Assembly (NCBI GenBank): GCA_021732005.1
Contig: JAKFVT010000063.1
Span: 155,034 to 219,033, forward strand
From: Mycobacterium sp.
GTDB lineage: Bacteria; Actinomycetota; Actinomycetes; Mycobacteriales; Mycobacteriaceae
Length of the DNA stretch: 64,000 nt
Direction: 5' to 3'
The position numbers and the translations under genes were made by a program. The notes beneath the pieces were generated by a model. It saw nothing but the letters and a program-made list of their open reading frames with translations. It had not been told where the DNA came from and did no database searches. How positions within the stretch are numbered: position 1 is the stretch's first letter; the number at the start of each line of letters is the position of its first letter. Below are positions 1 through 9,040 of the stretch, in pieces.

Positions 1-1
1 C

Positions 2-1552
2 GCCCGCATCGACGGCGTCGCGCACTATCTCACCGCTGCGGGACTGGGCTGCCACACCGAACGTGACCAACTTGCGCCGCACGAATCCGGCCAGGACCAC
101 ATCGGGCTGTACCTGCGCAACGGAAACCAGTACCTGGAGGCGATGGTCGCCGGCTACCGGGCCCGGGTCGCCCCCTTCAACGTCAACTACCGCTACGTGG
201 AGGAAGAGCTCCTCTACCTCCTGACCGACTCCGGCGCCAAGGCCCTGGTCTACGGTGCCGAGTTCGCGCCGTGCGTGGCCGCCATCCGCGACCGGCTCCC
301 GGAGCTGCGGGTGCTGATCCAGGTCGCCGACGCCAGCGGCAACGAATTGCTGCCCGGCGCGGTCGATTACGAGTCCATCGTCAGCACGCCCGAGCCGGCC
401 GGTGGCATGCCCACCCCCAGCGGCGACGATCTCTACATCCTCTACACCGGTGGAACCACCGGGATGCCCAAGGGTGTGCTGTGGCGCCAGCACGACATCT
501 TCATGTCGGCGATGGGCGGCCGGCCGTTCGGCTCCGACACGTCGTTGTCGACGTACGCCGAACTCGCCGAGCAGGCCCGCACCAACGCCGGCTTCCGCTC
601 GGTGCTGATGATCCCGCCGCTGATGCACGGCGCGGCGCAGTGGGCGGCGTTCAACATGTTCAGCACCGGCGGCTGGATGGTGCTGCCCGACGACGTCGAC
701 CGGCTCAACGCCCCCGCCGTGATGCGGCTGGCCGAACGTGAACGCGTGCTGAGCATTCCGGTGGTCGGCGACGCGATCGCCCGACCGCTGCTCGACGAGA
801 TCGAGACCGGCAACTACGACCTGTCCGGGCTGGTGACCATCACCAACGGCGGCGCACCGCTGTCGCCGACGGTCCGCGAACGGCTGCTGGCCGCCCTGCC
901 CAACCTGATGGTGCTCGACGCCGTCGGGGCGTCGGAGACCGGCATGCAGATGACGACGATGGCGGCCAAGGGCGTCGAGCAGAAGGCCGCCACCTTCACC
1001 CCGCAGCACGACACCGCCATCATCTCAACGGATTTCAGCCAGGTGCTCGCACCCGGCGACGGCGAGGGCTGGCTTGCGCGGCGGGCCTACGTCCCGCTGG
1101 GCTACCTCGGTGATGCCGAGAAGTCGGCGCGCACCTTCCCTACCATCGACGGCGTGCGTTGGTCGGTGCCCGGTGACCGCGCCCGGTTCCTGGCAGACGG
1201 TCAGATCGAACTGCTCGGCCGCGATTCGGTCACCATCAATTCCGGCGGGGAGAAGATCTTCGCCGAGGAAGTCGAGCGCGCGGTCGCCAGCCATCCCGCG
1301 GTGTACGACGTGGTGGTCGCCGGGCGGCCGTCGGAACGGTGGGGCAGCGAGGTGGTGGCCATCGTGCAGTTCGCCGAGGGGCAGAGCGCCACCGATGCCG
1401 AACTCGCCGACGCCTGCCGCGAGCACATCGCGCACTACAAGCTGCCGAAGGCGTTCATCCGCACCGAGAAGGTGGTGCGCTCCCCCGCAGGCAAGGCCGA
1501 CTACCGCTGGGCCAAGGAGCTCGCCGTGGAAAGCCTTGGCGCCCAGGCCTAG
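2..1552 (+). CDS. Fatty-acyl-CoA synthetase (FadD family), 5' end outside window
   Basis: Acyl-adenylate-forming ligase that activates a carboxylic acid with ATP and CoA. The reading frame is open from base 2 and the residues before the first in-frame ATG (143) still align with the family (HYLTAAGLG...GLYLRNGNQYLEAM), so that ATG is internal and the true start lies upstream. 516 residues are visible. Seen: phosphate-binding motif YTGGTTGMPKG, adenine-site GASETG, the Asp in GDRAR, hinge region GGEKIFAEEVE, and the catalytic Lys in PAGKADY near the C-terminus. The sequence resembles the FadD3/FadD19-type ligases used on steroid-like side chains, but the substrate cannot be read from sequence. 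It converges with the SDR gene that follows. Confidence 0.9.
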   Translation, partial: ARIDGVAHYLTAAGLGCHTERDQLAPHESGQDHIGLYLRNGNQYLEAMVAGYRARVAPFNVNYRYVEEELLYLLTDSGAKALVYGAEFAPCVAAIRDRLPELRVLIQVADASGNELLPGAVDYESIVSTPEPAGGMPTPSGDDLYILYTGGTTGMPKGVLWRQHDIFMSAMGGRPFGSDTSLSTYAELAEQARTNAGFRSVLMIPPLMHGAAQWAAFNMFSTGGWMVLPDDVDRLNAPAVMRLAERERVLSIPVVGDAIARPLLDEIETGNYDLSGLVTITNGGAPLSPTVRERLLAALPNLMVLDAVGASETGMQMTTMAAKGVEQKAATFTPQHDTAIISTDFSQVLAPGDGEGWLARRAYVPLGYLGDAEKSARTFPTIDGVRWSVPGDRARFLADGQIELLGRDSVTINSGGEKIFAEEVERAVASHPAVYDVVVAGRPSERWGSEVVAIVQFAEGQSATDAELADACREHIAHYKLPKAFIRTEKVVRSPAGKADYRWAKELAVESLGAQA

Positions 1553-1596
1553 ATCGCCGAGCGTCACACCAGAGTGACCGTCAATGGAAGGCCTGC

Positions 1597-2421
1597 CTAC
1601 ACCTTCATGTAGCCCTTGTCGGCCGGAATCTGGGCGGCGGTCAGCAATGCCGACGCATCACTGGCCAGGAACAGCACGACTTCGCTGACCTGGTTCGGCG
1701 CGATCAGCGACTCGGTGGGCAGCGCGCCCGGCGAGAAGCTGTAGACGTAGTGCGGGTGCTTCTCGAACGTCGAGTACATCGACAGGTCGTTGCCCAGGGC
1801 CGTGTCGACACCGTAGGTGTGCACCGAGTTCACCCGGATCCCGTATTCGCCCACCTCGAGGGCGAGCGAATTCGCCAGTCCCACAACGCCGAACTTGCTG
1901 GCGCAGTAGTGCCCGGCGCCTGGCACGGCCTTGATTCCTGCCGATGAGCTGATCGCGATGATCGAACCACCGTTGCCGGCCTCGATCATCGCCGGCACGC
2001 ATGCCTGCACGGTGTTGAAGAACCCGGTGAGGTTGACGTCGATGATCTCCTGCCACTGCTCCTGCGGGATCTCCCAGGCCCGGCCCCAGCTCATCACTCC
2101 GGCGTTGGCGACGACCACGTCGAGGCGCCCGAATTGCTCGATGGCAGAGGCGATCACCCGCTTCTGACCGTCGTGGTCACGTACATCGACCCGCTCGGCG
2201 CTGATCTTGACGCCTTCGTCCTCCACCAGGCGCACGGTGTCGGCGAGGTCTTCCGGCGTCGACGGTTCGTAGCCGATGTGGTTGCCCACCGGCCCGCAGG
2301 CGTCGATGGTGACGATGTCGGCGCCGGCCTGGGCCAGCCGCACACAGTGCGCGCGGCCCTGTCCCCTGGCCCCGCCGGTCACGTACGCAACTTTGCCCTC
2401 GAGCGGGCGATCACTTGTCAC
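1597..2421 (-). CDS. SDR-family oxidoreductase, mycofactocin-dependent type
   Basis: Short-chain dehydrogenase of 274 residues. Seen: Rossmann motif TGGARGQGR, nucleotide-edge NAGV, catalytic Ser in ISSSAG and YCASK (Tyr-x3-Lys). The GARGQGR signature and the long insert after the second beta strand (DACGPVGNHIGYEPSTPEDL) are typical of SDRs that hold a non-exchangeable NAD and pass electrons to mycofactocin. That assignment rests on family knowledge. The frame is open upstream to 2490, but GTG at 2421, preceded by a GGTGAGG-like site, gives the usual N-terminus just before the Rossmann strand. The C-terminus (PADKGYMKV) ends close after the position of the usual glycine-rich tail. Alcohol substrate unknown. 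Confidence 0.87.
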   Translation of the reverse strand: MTSDRPLEGKVAYVTGGARGQGRAHCVRLAQAGADIVTIDACGPVGNHIGYEPSTPEDLADTVRLVEDEGVKISAERVDVRDHDGQKRVIASAIEQFGRLDVVVANAGVMSWGRAWEIPQEQWQEIIDVNLTGFFNTVQACVPAMIEAGNGGSIIAISSSAGIKAVPGAGHYCASKFGVVGLANSLALEVGEYGIRVNSVHTYGVDTALGNDLSMYSTFEKHPHYVYSFSPGALPTESLIAPNQVSEVVLFLASDASALLTAAQIPADKGYMKV

Positions 2422-2534
2422 GGCCTCACCATACGTACGCAGCACCGGTGGATGGTCGGGAATTCGGGAACCGCTCAGACTGCTGTGCACCGTATGCAGA
2501 TCAACCTCGTCGCGGTGCGGGCCGCCGTCCTGCC

Positions 2535-3206
2535 GTGAACGTCACCGCGCCCACCACGTCGCGGCGCACGATCGCGGCACTGTTGAGCCTCACCGCGGGT
2601 ACCGGGGTGATCGACGCCGTGTCCTACCTCGGCCTCGGTCACGTCTTCGTCGCCAACATGACGGGCAACATCGTCTTCCTCGGTTTCGCGGCAAATCCCA
2701 GCTCCGGGCTGTCGGCGTGGATGGCGCTGATCGCGTTGGGCGCGTTCATGTTCGGCGCACTGGTGGGCGGCGCCGTCGGTCACCGCGTGGCCGCGTCGCC
2801 GACGTGGCCGATGTCGGCGCTCCTGGTACAGGGGGTGCTTCTCGGTGTCGTCGCGGCGGCCGCTGCCGCCGTCGGTATCTCGACGTTGGGCCGCCCGGTC
2901 ATCGTCGCGACACTGGCATTCGCGTTCGGCCTGCAGAACAGCACGGCCCGGCGGATGGCGGTCGCGGACCTGACCACCACGGTGCTGACGCTGACGGTGA
3001 CGGGGCTGGCCGCCGACAGTCGAGTCGCGGGAGGTCCGGGTGCCAAGCCCGTCCGCCGGTTGGCCTCGATCACCACGATGCTGGCCGGCGCTGTCGCCGG
3101 GGCGCTGCTGGTGCAGGTGTCGGTGCCGTTGACCATCGCGGTCGCGGCCGCGTGCGTGCTGGTGGCCGCGGTCCTGTTCGGCGTGGACCGCCGGGCCGAC
3201 AGCTGA
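2535..3206 (+). CDS. YoaK/DUF1275 family membrane protein
   Basis: Integral membrane protein of 223 residues in the DUF1275 (YoaK) family, function unknown. Seen: about six hydrophobic segments, an N-terminal TAGTGVIDAVSYLGLGHVF stretch and the diagnostic TGNIVFLGFA motif. GTG at 2535 is chosen because the upstream in-frame sequence (from 2415) is Cys/Arg-rich and overlaps the divergent promoter region shared with the SDR at 2421. The gene stops at 3206, directly against the stop of the convergent gene at 3207, so no intergenic terminator is present. Ribosome site weak. Confidence 0.83.
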   Translation: MNVTAPTTSRRTIAALLSLTAGTGVIDAVSYLGLGHVFVANMTGNIVFLGFAANPSSGLSAWMALIALGAFMFGALVGGAVGHRVAASPTWPMSALLVQGVLLGVVAAAAAAVGISTLGRPVIVATLAFAFGLQNSTARRMAVADLTTTVLTLTVTGLAADSRVAGGPGAKPVRRLASITTMLAGAVAGALLVQVSVPLTIAVAAACVLVAAVLFGVDRRADS

Positions 3207-4007
3207 TCAGGCCGGCCCGAACCGTGCGCCGCCGTCGGCGTGGTACCACCCGCCCGCTGCGTGGGTGCCACCGTCGACGTGCAGCGTTTGACCGGTGATG
3301 TAGCGCGCCATCTCTGAGGCGAGAAAGACTGCTGCCGAAGCAATTTCGTCGACATCGCCGAGCCGGCCCAGCGGAACGGCCTGGCTGAGCTCAGGTCGTA
3401 TCCCGTTCGGCGACAGCGCCAGCAGGCCCTCGGTAACGGTGATGTCAGGTGCGATGGCGTTGACCCGGACGCCGTGCGGCGCCAGCTCGAACGCCGCGGT
3501 CCTGGTGTAGTTGATGACCCCGGCTTTCGCCGCGGAGTAGGCCGCGTATCCCGGTGCCGCGCGGACTCCCTCGATCGAGGTCACGGAGACGACGCTGCCG
3601 CCGCGGCCATCGTCGACCAGCTGCCTGGCCACCCGCTGCGTGCACAGCAGGACGTGTCGAAGGTTAGCCTTGTACAAAGCGTCCCAACCGTTTTCGCTGG
3701 TATCCAGCAGCGGCGAAGCGAATACCCCGCCGGCGTTGTTGACCAGGATGCTGACCGGCCCGAGCTCCTCGCGGGTGCGCGCCAACGCGGCGTCGACCTG
3801 TCCGCTGTCACGAACGTCGGCCACGATGCCGAGCACCCCCAGCTCGGCCGCGGTCGCCGCGCAGCTGTCGGCGTCACGTTCCCAGATGGCGACCGTCGCC
3901 CCGAATTGCGCCAAACCGGCGGCGATCCCGCGGCCGATCCCGGTGCCGCCACCGGTCACCACCGCGACCCGGTCGGTCAGCAGGATGTCCGACGGCGTGA
4001 TCGTCAC
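3207..4007 (-). CDS. SDR-family oxidoreductase (FabG/glucose-dehydrogenase-like)
   Basis: Classical short-chain dehydrogenase/reductase, 266 residues. Seen: TGGGTGIGRG cofactor motif near residue 18, NNAGG, a catalytic Ser in VTSIEG, YSAAK, and the C-terminal VDGG signature (TLHVDGGTHAAGG). GTG start at 4007 has a GGAG site about 9 nt upstream. It lies 4 nt downstream of the F420 oxidoreductase gene, so both are probably one operon. The residue after the second beta strand is acidic (WERDAD), which would favour NAD(H) over NADP(H). Substrate unknown. Confidence 0.86.
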   Translation of the reverse strand: MTITPSDILLTDRVAVVTGGGTGIGRGIAAGLAQFGATVAIWERDADSCAATAAELGVLGIVADVRDSGQVDAALARTREELGPVSILVNNAGGVFASPLLDTSENGWDALYKANLRHVLLCTQRVARQLVDDGRGGSVVSVTSIEGVRAAPGYAAYSAAKAGVINYTRTAAFELAPHGVRVNAIAPDITVTEGLLALSPNGIRPELSQAVPLGRLGDVDEIASAAVFLASEMARYITGQTLHVDGGTHAAGGWYHADGGARFGPA

Positions 4008-4011
4008 GGCG

Positions 4012-4878
4012 TCAACTCCGCGACGGGTTCAGCACGTCATCGGCGAAACGGGCGATACCGTCGAGCGCCTCGCGGGTGCGCCGCCACGGCATCACGATCA
4101 GCCGGTCGATGCCGGCACCAGCCGCCAGCCGCACATCCGCGGGTGAATCGGCCGGAGCCGACGCGGTGACCTCAGGCTTTCCGGTCCGTCCGTGTTCAGC
4201 CCACAGCGTGGAGAGCATCTGCACCGATCCGGGAATCCGGTCCAGGGTGTGGTTCATCGGGATCCAGCCGGAGCCGAACCGGGCGACTCGGCGCAACGCG
4301 GGCAGGCCGTCGCCACCGACGTGGATCGGCGGTCCGCCCGGCTGGACCGGCTTGGGTTCGAAGGCGACGGCGTCGAAGTCGAAGAACCTGCCGTGATGTT
4401 CGATGGTCGGCTCGGTCCAGAGCGCCCGGCACACTTCGAGCGCCTCGTCGACGCGGGCACCGCGGCTGCTGAAGTCCAGACCGGCGGCATCCCACTCCTC
4501 GCGCAGCCAGCTTGCGCCGATACCGAAGTCGAACCGGCCGTCCGAGACGATGTCCAGCGTCGCGGCGGCGCGGGCACTGATGAACGGGTGGCGCAACCCG
4601 ATGTTGTAGACGTAGGTGCCCAGCCGGATCGTGCTGGTCTGGCCTGCCAGATACGACAGGTAGGCGATCGCGTCGAACATCGGCGTCTGCGGCGGAATCG
4701 GCGGATGACTGTCGCCGTGATGCGGGCTGCCGGACATCTCGGCAGGCAGCACCAGATGCTCGGGAAGCCACACCGACTCGTAGCCCAGCTCCTCGGCCCG
4801 CACCGTCAGATCCCGCCACAGGCCGGGGTGAACGCCACCCAGTGGAATCCCGAACTTCACTGCGCGGATGTTACGCAC
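4012..4878 (-). CDS. LLM-class F420-dependent oxidoreductase
   Basis: Luciferase-like monooxygenase-fold enzyme of 288 residues, in mycobacteria usually using reduced F420. Seen: GYESVWLPEHLVLP near the N-terminus, LGTYVYNIGLRHPF, the conserved region around GRFDFGIGASWLREEWDAAG, and PPIHVGGDG. Two in-frame GTG codons compete (4878 and 4860). A good GGAGGT site at about 4887-4892 sits 8 nt before GTG 4878, which decides for the longer form. First gene of a two-gene operon with the SDR, and divergent from the nucleotidyl cyclase at 4958. Substrate unknown. Confidence 0.86.
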   Translation of the reverse strand: MRNIRAVKFGIPLGGVHPGLWRDLTVRAEELGYESVWLPEHLVLPAEMSGSPHHGDSHPPIPPQTPMFDAIAYLSYLAGQTSTIRLGTYVYNIGLRHPFISARAAATLDIVSDGRFDFGIGASWLREEWDAAGLDFSSRGARVDEALEVCRALWTEPTIEHHGRFFDFDAVAFEPKPVQPGGPPIHVGGDGLPALRRVARFGSGWIPMNHTLDRIPGSVQMLSTLWAEHGRTGKPEVTASAPADSPADVRLAAGAGIDRLIVMPWRRTREALDGIARFADDVLNPSRS

Positions 4879-4957
4879 CGGGCCGCACCTCCGGAAGTAC
4901 TACTCTCAGTTTCGGAGAGCGTGATTCTGCCGCCTTGCCGCAGTAGCGTCTCCAGCT

Positions 4958-6433
4958 ATGACGGCGAGCAGGCTGAAGGTCCGCTACGCCCTGGCCCTCG
5001 TACTCGCGCAGATCCTCGCGGCCGTCGAGTTGACCGCCCTGGTGATGCCGCTGCGCCACGAGTTGGTGCCGCAAGCCGAGACAGTCTTCGGAACCGACAC
5101 CCTGATCGCCTCGGTCACGCTGTCGGTGTTCGGCTTCGCCGGATCGATCGGCTACGCAATCCTGGTCGTCGACCGCAGGCTGCGCTGGTTCACCGCGGGT
5201 GAGCCGCCGACCCATCGCGACCGGGTGTTCGTCGAGCGGTTTCTGCGTCACCAGTCCACGCTGTTGGCCGCCATCTGGTTGATCAGCGGCACCATCCTGT
5301 TCGTCATCAACCGCGACGGTGGCGCGACGGCGGCCTGGCTGATCGGCATGCTGGTGCTGTTCGGCATCACCACTTCGGCGGGAGCCGCGCTGCTGCTGAT
5401 CCAACGTCCCATGCGTCCTATCACCGCGGCCGTCATGGGGTCGACGCCCGGTCGCGACACCGCCCCGGGCGTGCTGCCCAGACTCCTGCTGATGTGGCTG
5501 ATGAGCAGCGCCCTGCCCAGCATCGGCATCGCGGTGGTGGTGCTGATGCGCGCCAGCGGCTGGATCATTCAGAAGAACGCGTCGATCGAGATACCCGTCA
5601 TCGTGCTCTCGGTGATCTCGGTCCTGGTCGGGCTGCGCGGCATGGCGATCGTCGCGCTGTCCATCTCGGATCCGGTGCACGACGTCGTCGCCGCCATGGC
5701 CAGGGTGGAACGCGGCCAGATCGGGACCCGGGTCGACGTCTACGAGCGCTCCGAAATCGGGCGGCTGCAAAGCGGTTTCAACCGCATGGTGGCCGGGCTG
5801 GCAGAACGCGACCGGCTGCGCGATCTGTTCGGACGCCACGTGGGGACGGACGTGGCGCTACGCGCGGTCAGCGACGCCGACACCCTCACCGGCGAAGTTC
5901 GTGAGGCCGCGGTGCTGTTCGTCGACCTGGTCGGCTCGACACAGTTGGCGCAAAGCAGTTCGCCGGCCGAGGTGGCCGGGGTGCTCAATGACTTCTTCCA
6001 GATCGTCGTCGATTCCGTCGACGAACGGCACGGGCTGATCAACAAGTTCCAGGGCGACGCGGTGCTGGCGGTGTTCGGTGCACCCCTGCCCAGTGCCCGC
6101 GCGGCGTCCGACGCACTGGCGACCGCCCGCGCTCTGACGGTCGCGCTGCGCCGGCTTCCCGTCGTGGACTTCGGCATCGGGGTGTCGGCCGGGCGGGTGT
6201 TCGCCGGGAACATCGGCGCGGAGCACCGGTACGAATACACCGTGATCGGGGATGCGGTCAACGAGGCTGCGCGCCTTGCCGATCGGGCCAAGGCCACCGG
6301 CGAACGCGCGCTGTGCTCGGACGTCGCCCTGGCCAACGCCGACACCGCCGAGCGTGCGCACTGGGCCGAATACACTTCCGAGGTGCTGCGCGGCCGCCTC
6401 GAGCCGACCCGAATGTCGGCGCCCACCGCCTGA
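4958..6433 (+). CDS. Membrane-bound class III adenylate/guanylate cyclase with HAMP
   Basis: 491-residue cyclase that makes a cyclic nucleotide at the inner face of the membrane. Order: about six transmembrane segments (residues ~10-250), HAMP linker (~245-300, ISDPVHDVVAAMARVERGQ), catalytic domain (~310-470). Catalytic residues visible: metal-binding Asp in FVDLVGSTQLA, Lys and second metal Asp in NKFQGDAVLAVFG, Asp in VIGDAVNEAARL (purine site), and the transition-state Asn and Arg in the same motif. Lys plus Asp fits adenylate specificity. The architecture resembles the Rv1318c-Rv1320c/Rv3645 group. Divergent from the F420 oxidoreductase across about 80 bp. Confidence 0.93.
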   Translation: MTASRLKVRYALALVLAQILAAVELTALVMPLRHELVPQAETVFGTDTLIASVTLSVFGFAGSIGYAILVVDRRLRWFTAGEPPTHRDRVFVERFLRHQSTLLAAIWLISGTILFVINRDGGATAAWLIGMLVLFGITTSAGAALLLIQRPMRPITAAVMGSTPGRDTAPGVLPRLLLMWLMSSALPSIGIAVVVLMRASGWIIQKNASIEIPVIVLSVISVLVGLRGMAIVALSISDPVHDVVAAMARVERGQIGTRVDVYERSEIGRLQSGFNRMVAGLAERDRLRDLFGRHVGTDVALRAVSDADTLTGEVREAAVLFVDLVGSTQLAQSSSPAEVAGVLNDFFQIVVDSVDERHGLINKFQGDAVLAVFGAPLPSARAASDALATARALTVALRRLPVVDFGIGVSAGRVFAGNIGAEHRYEYTVIGDAVNEAARLADRAKATGERALCSDVALANADTAERAHWAEYTSEVLRGRLEPTRMSAPTA

Positions 6434-6497
6434 ATCCCACCGACCTCTTGTGTCAACCGCGGCATCGGGTGAATGGTGGACGGGCAGGAGGTTTGTC

Positions 6498-8624
6498 ATG
6501 GCCGACAAGACGAACACTTCCCAGGCTGCCCGATCGGCTCCCGCCGCGGACAGTCCGGCCACCATCCGCAACGTCGTGCTCGTCGGCCCGTCCGGCGCCG
6601 GCAAGACCACCCTCGTCGAAAGCCTTCTCGTCGCCTCCGGTGTGTTGCCGCGGGCGGGGTCGGTGGTCGACGGCACCACGGTGTGCGACTTCGACGATGC
6701 GGCTATCCGCCAACAACGCTCGGTTGGGCTTGCGCTGGCGCCGATCCCGCACGACGGCATCAAGGTCAACCTGATCGACACCCCGGGCTACGCCGACTTC
6801 GTCGGTGAACTGCGGGCCGGCCTGCGCGCCGCCGAGTGCGCGTTGTTCGTGATCGCCGCGAACGAGGGCGTCGACGAGGCGACTCGGGCGCTGTGGCACG
6901 AATGCGATGAGGTCGGGATGCCACGCGCGGTGGCGATCACCAAGCTCGATCACGCCCGCGCCAACTACGACACCGCGCTGCGTGCCGCGCAGGATGCCTT
7001 CGGCGATAAGGTACTACCGCTCTACCTGCCCACCGAGACGGGTCTGGTCGGATTGCTGTCGGGCAGCCAGTACGACTACCGAGACGGCACCCGCACCGTC
7101 CATCCGCCCGCCGACGCGCACACCGCTCGGATCGACGAGCATCGCGGCGCCCTGATCGAGGGCATCATCGAGGAGTCCGAGGACGAATCGTTGATGGAGC
7201 GTTATCTCGGCGGTGAGGCGATCGACGAGGCCGTGCTGATCGAGGATCTGGAGAGAGCCGTCGCGCGTGGCGCGTTCTTCCCCGTGATCCCCGTGTGCAG
7301 CGGCACCGGGGTCGGCACCGTCGAGCTGCTGGACGTCGCGGCCCGCGGCTTCCCGCCGCCACCCGAACATGTTCTGCCCGAGGTCTACAACCCGCACGGC
7401 GTGCCCCGTGGCGGACTGTCCTGCGATCCGGACGGACCACTCCTGGCCGAGGTGGTCAAGACGACGTCGGACCCCTATGTCGGCAGGGTCAGCCTGGTCC
7501 GGGTGTTCTCCGGCACCATCAGGCCCGACACGACAGTGCATGTGTCGGGCCATTTTTCGGCCTTCTTCGAGGCGAACACGCACGCCGACCACGACGACGA
7601 CGAGCGCATCGGCACGCTGTCGTTCCCGCTGGGTAAGCAGCAGCGTCCGGCCATGCAGGTGGTAGCGGGCGACATCTGCGCGATCGGGAGGCTCACCCAC
7701 GCCGAGACCGGAGATACGTTGTCGGACAAGGTCGATCCGCTGCTACTCAAGCCGTGGACGATGCCGGAGCCGCTGCTGCCGGTGGCGATCGCCGCCCGCG
7801 CCAAGACCGACGAGGACAAGCTCTCGGTCGGTTTGCAGCGGCTGGCCGCCGAGGACCCGACGTTGCGTATCGAGCAGAATCCGGAGACTCATCAGATCGT
7901 GTTGTGGTGCATGGGCGAAGCACACTCGAGCGTGGTGCTCGACGCGTTGGCGAACCGTTACGGCGTCAACGTCGACACCGTCGAGGTCCGCATACCGTTG
8001 CGCGAAACCTTCGGCGGACCAGCCAAGGGCCACGGCCGCCACGTCAAACAGTCCGGCGGACACGGCCAGTTCGCGGTATGTGACATCGAAGTGGAGCCAC
8101 TTCCGCAGGGCGGTGGCTTCGAGTTCGTCGACAAGGTCGTCGGCGGCGCGGTTCCCCGGCAGTTCATCCCGAGCGTGGAGAAGGGGGTGCGTGCACAGAT
8201 GGAACGCGGCGTCCACGGCGGCTATCCCGTCGTCGACATCCGGGTGACCCTGGTCGACGGCAAGGCGCACAGCGTGGACTCCTCCGACATGGCGTTCCAG
8301 ATGGCCGGTGGGCTGGCGTTGCGAGAGGCAGCCTCGGCGACCCGGATCGATCTACTCGAACCGGTCGACGAGCTCACCATCGATGTGCCCGACGATCTCG
8401 TCGGTGCGGTCATGGGTGATCTGTCCGGCCGGCGGGGCCGGGTGCTGGGCACCGAGCAGGCCCGCGAGAACCACACTCTGATCCGGGCCGAGGTACCGCA
8501 GGTGGAGCTGACCCGATACGCGATCGACATGCGCAGCCTCACCCACGGCGCCGCGTCGTTCACCCGGTCGTTCGCCCGCTATGAGCCGATGCCGGAAACC
8601 GCCGCGGCGAAGGTCCAGGTCTAG
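6498..8624 (+). CDS. fusA2: Elongation factor G-like protein EF-G2
   Basis: 708-residue paralogue of translation factor EF-G, close to mycobacterial FusA2 (Rv0120c). Seen: GTPase P-loop GPSGAGKTTL, switch-II DTPGYADF, ITKLDHA in place of the canonical NKxD, then EF-G domains II-V with GGHGQFAVCDIEVEP and the C-terminal domain ending SFARYEPMPE. The altered base-recognition motif and reduced insertions fit the second EF-G class, whose role in translocation is doubtful. The frame is open upstream from 6252, but ATG 6498 follows a GCAGGAGG site with good spacing and matches the usual MAD- start. Confidence 0.94.
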   Translation: MADKTNTSQAARSAPAADSPATIRNVVLVGPSGAGKTTLVESLLVASGVLPRAGSVVDGTTVCDFDDAAIRQQRSVGLALAPIPHDGIKVNLIDTPGYADFVGELRAGLRAAECALFVIAANEGVDEATRALWHECDEVGMPRAVAITKLDHARANYDTALRAAQDAFGDKVLPLYLPTETGLVGLLSGSQYDYRDGTRTVHPPADAHTARIDEHRGALIEGIIEESEDESLMERYLGGEAIDEAVLIEDLERAVARGAFFPVIPVCSGTGVGTVELLDVAARGFPPPPEHVLPEVYNPHGVPRGGLSCDPDGPLLAEVVKTTSDPYVGRVSLVRVFSGTIRPDTTVHVSGHFSAFFEANTHADHDDDERIGTLSFPLGKQQRPAMQVVAGDICAIGRLTHAETGDTLSDKVDPLLLKPWTMPEPLLPVAIAARAKTDEDKLSVGLQRLAAEDPTLRIEQNPETHQIVLWCMGEAHSSVVLDALANRYGVNVDTVEVRIPLRETFGGPAKGHGRHVKQSGGHGQFAVCDIEVEPLPQGGGFEFVDKVVGGAVPRQFIPSVEKGVRAQMERGVHGGYPVVDIRVTLVDGKAHSVDSSDMAFQMAGGLALREAASATRIDLLEPVDELTIDVPDDLVGAVMGDLSGRRGRVLGTEQARENHTLIRAEVPQVELTRYAIDMRSLTHGAASFTRSFARYEPMPETAAAKVQV

Positions 8625-8656
8625 CGTTGCCCGCCCGCGCGGTAACGTCGTTCTCC

Positions 8657-9040
8657 ATGACCGCACCGCGCTCGCTTCGGGAGTTGTTCGACCAGCTCGG
8701 CCTGCAGGTCGTCGAAGCGACGGATGACACCGTCGTGCTGGAGATGCCGGTGGACGAGCGCACCAAGAACACTGCTGGTGGGCTGCAGGGCGGACTGATC
8801 GCCACGATGGCCGACGTGGCCGCCGGGCAGCTGGCGTCGGCGGCCACCCCGTTCGGGTTCGGCATCGCCACCACCGACTTGTTCGTCCGTTATCTGCGGC
8901 CGATCAAGGTCGGCCCGGCCCGCGCGGTGGCCAAGATCCTGCGCACCGGCAAGCGTTCGGTCGTGGTGCAGGTGGACATCCACCGCGGTGAGGACAACGA
9001 ACTGGCCGCGACCAGCACGATCAACTTCGCCGCGGTCTGA
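8657..9040 (+). CDS. PaaI-family hotdog thioesterase
   Basis: 127-residue single hotdog-fold protein of the PaaI/4HBT acyl-CoA thioesterase family. Seen: NTAGGLQGGLIATMADVAAG, where the family has the HGG-type oxyanion/active-site loop, and the beta strand ATTDLFVRYLRPIKVGPARA. The general-base His is replaced by Gln (LQGG), so catalysis may differ. ATG 8657 is preferred over a TTG at 8627 because homologues start close to MTAPRSLRELFDQLG. The last 20 bases overlap the convergent hydrolase gene. Confidence 0.8.
   Translation: MTAPRSLRELFDQLGLQVVEATDDTVVLEMPVDERTKNTAGGLQGGLIATMADVAAGQLASAATPFGFGIATTDLFVRYLRPIKVGPARAVAKILRTGKRSVVVQVDIHRGEDNELAATSTINFAAV

Noticed and set aside
2415..2534. N-terminal extension of the DUF1275 protein from 2415
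   Set aside because: It overlaps the divergent promoter and SDR 5' end, is Cys/Arg-rich without hydrophobic pattern, and GTG 2535 fits the family N-terminus.
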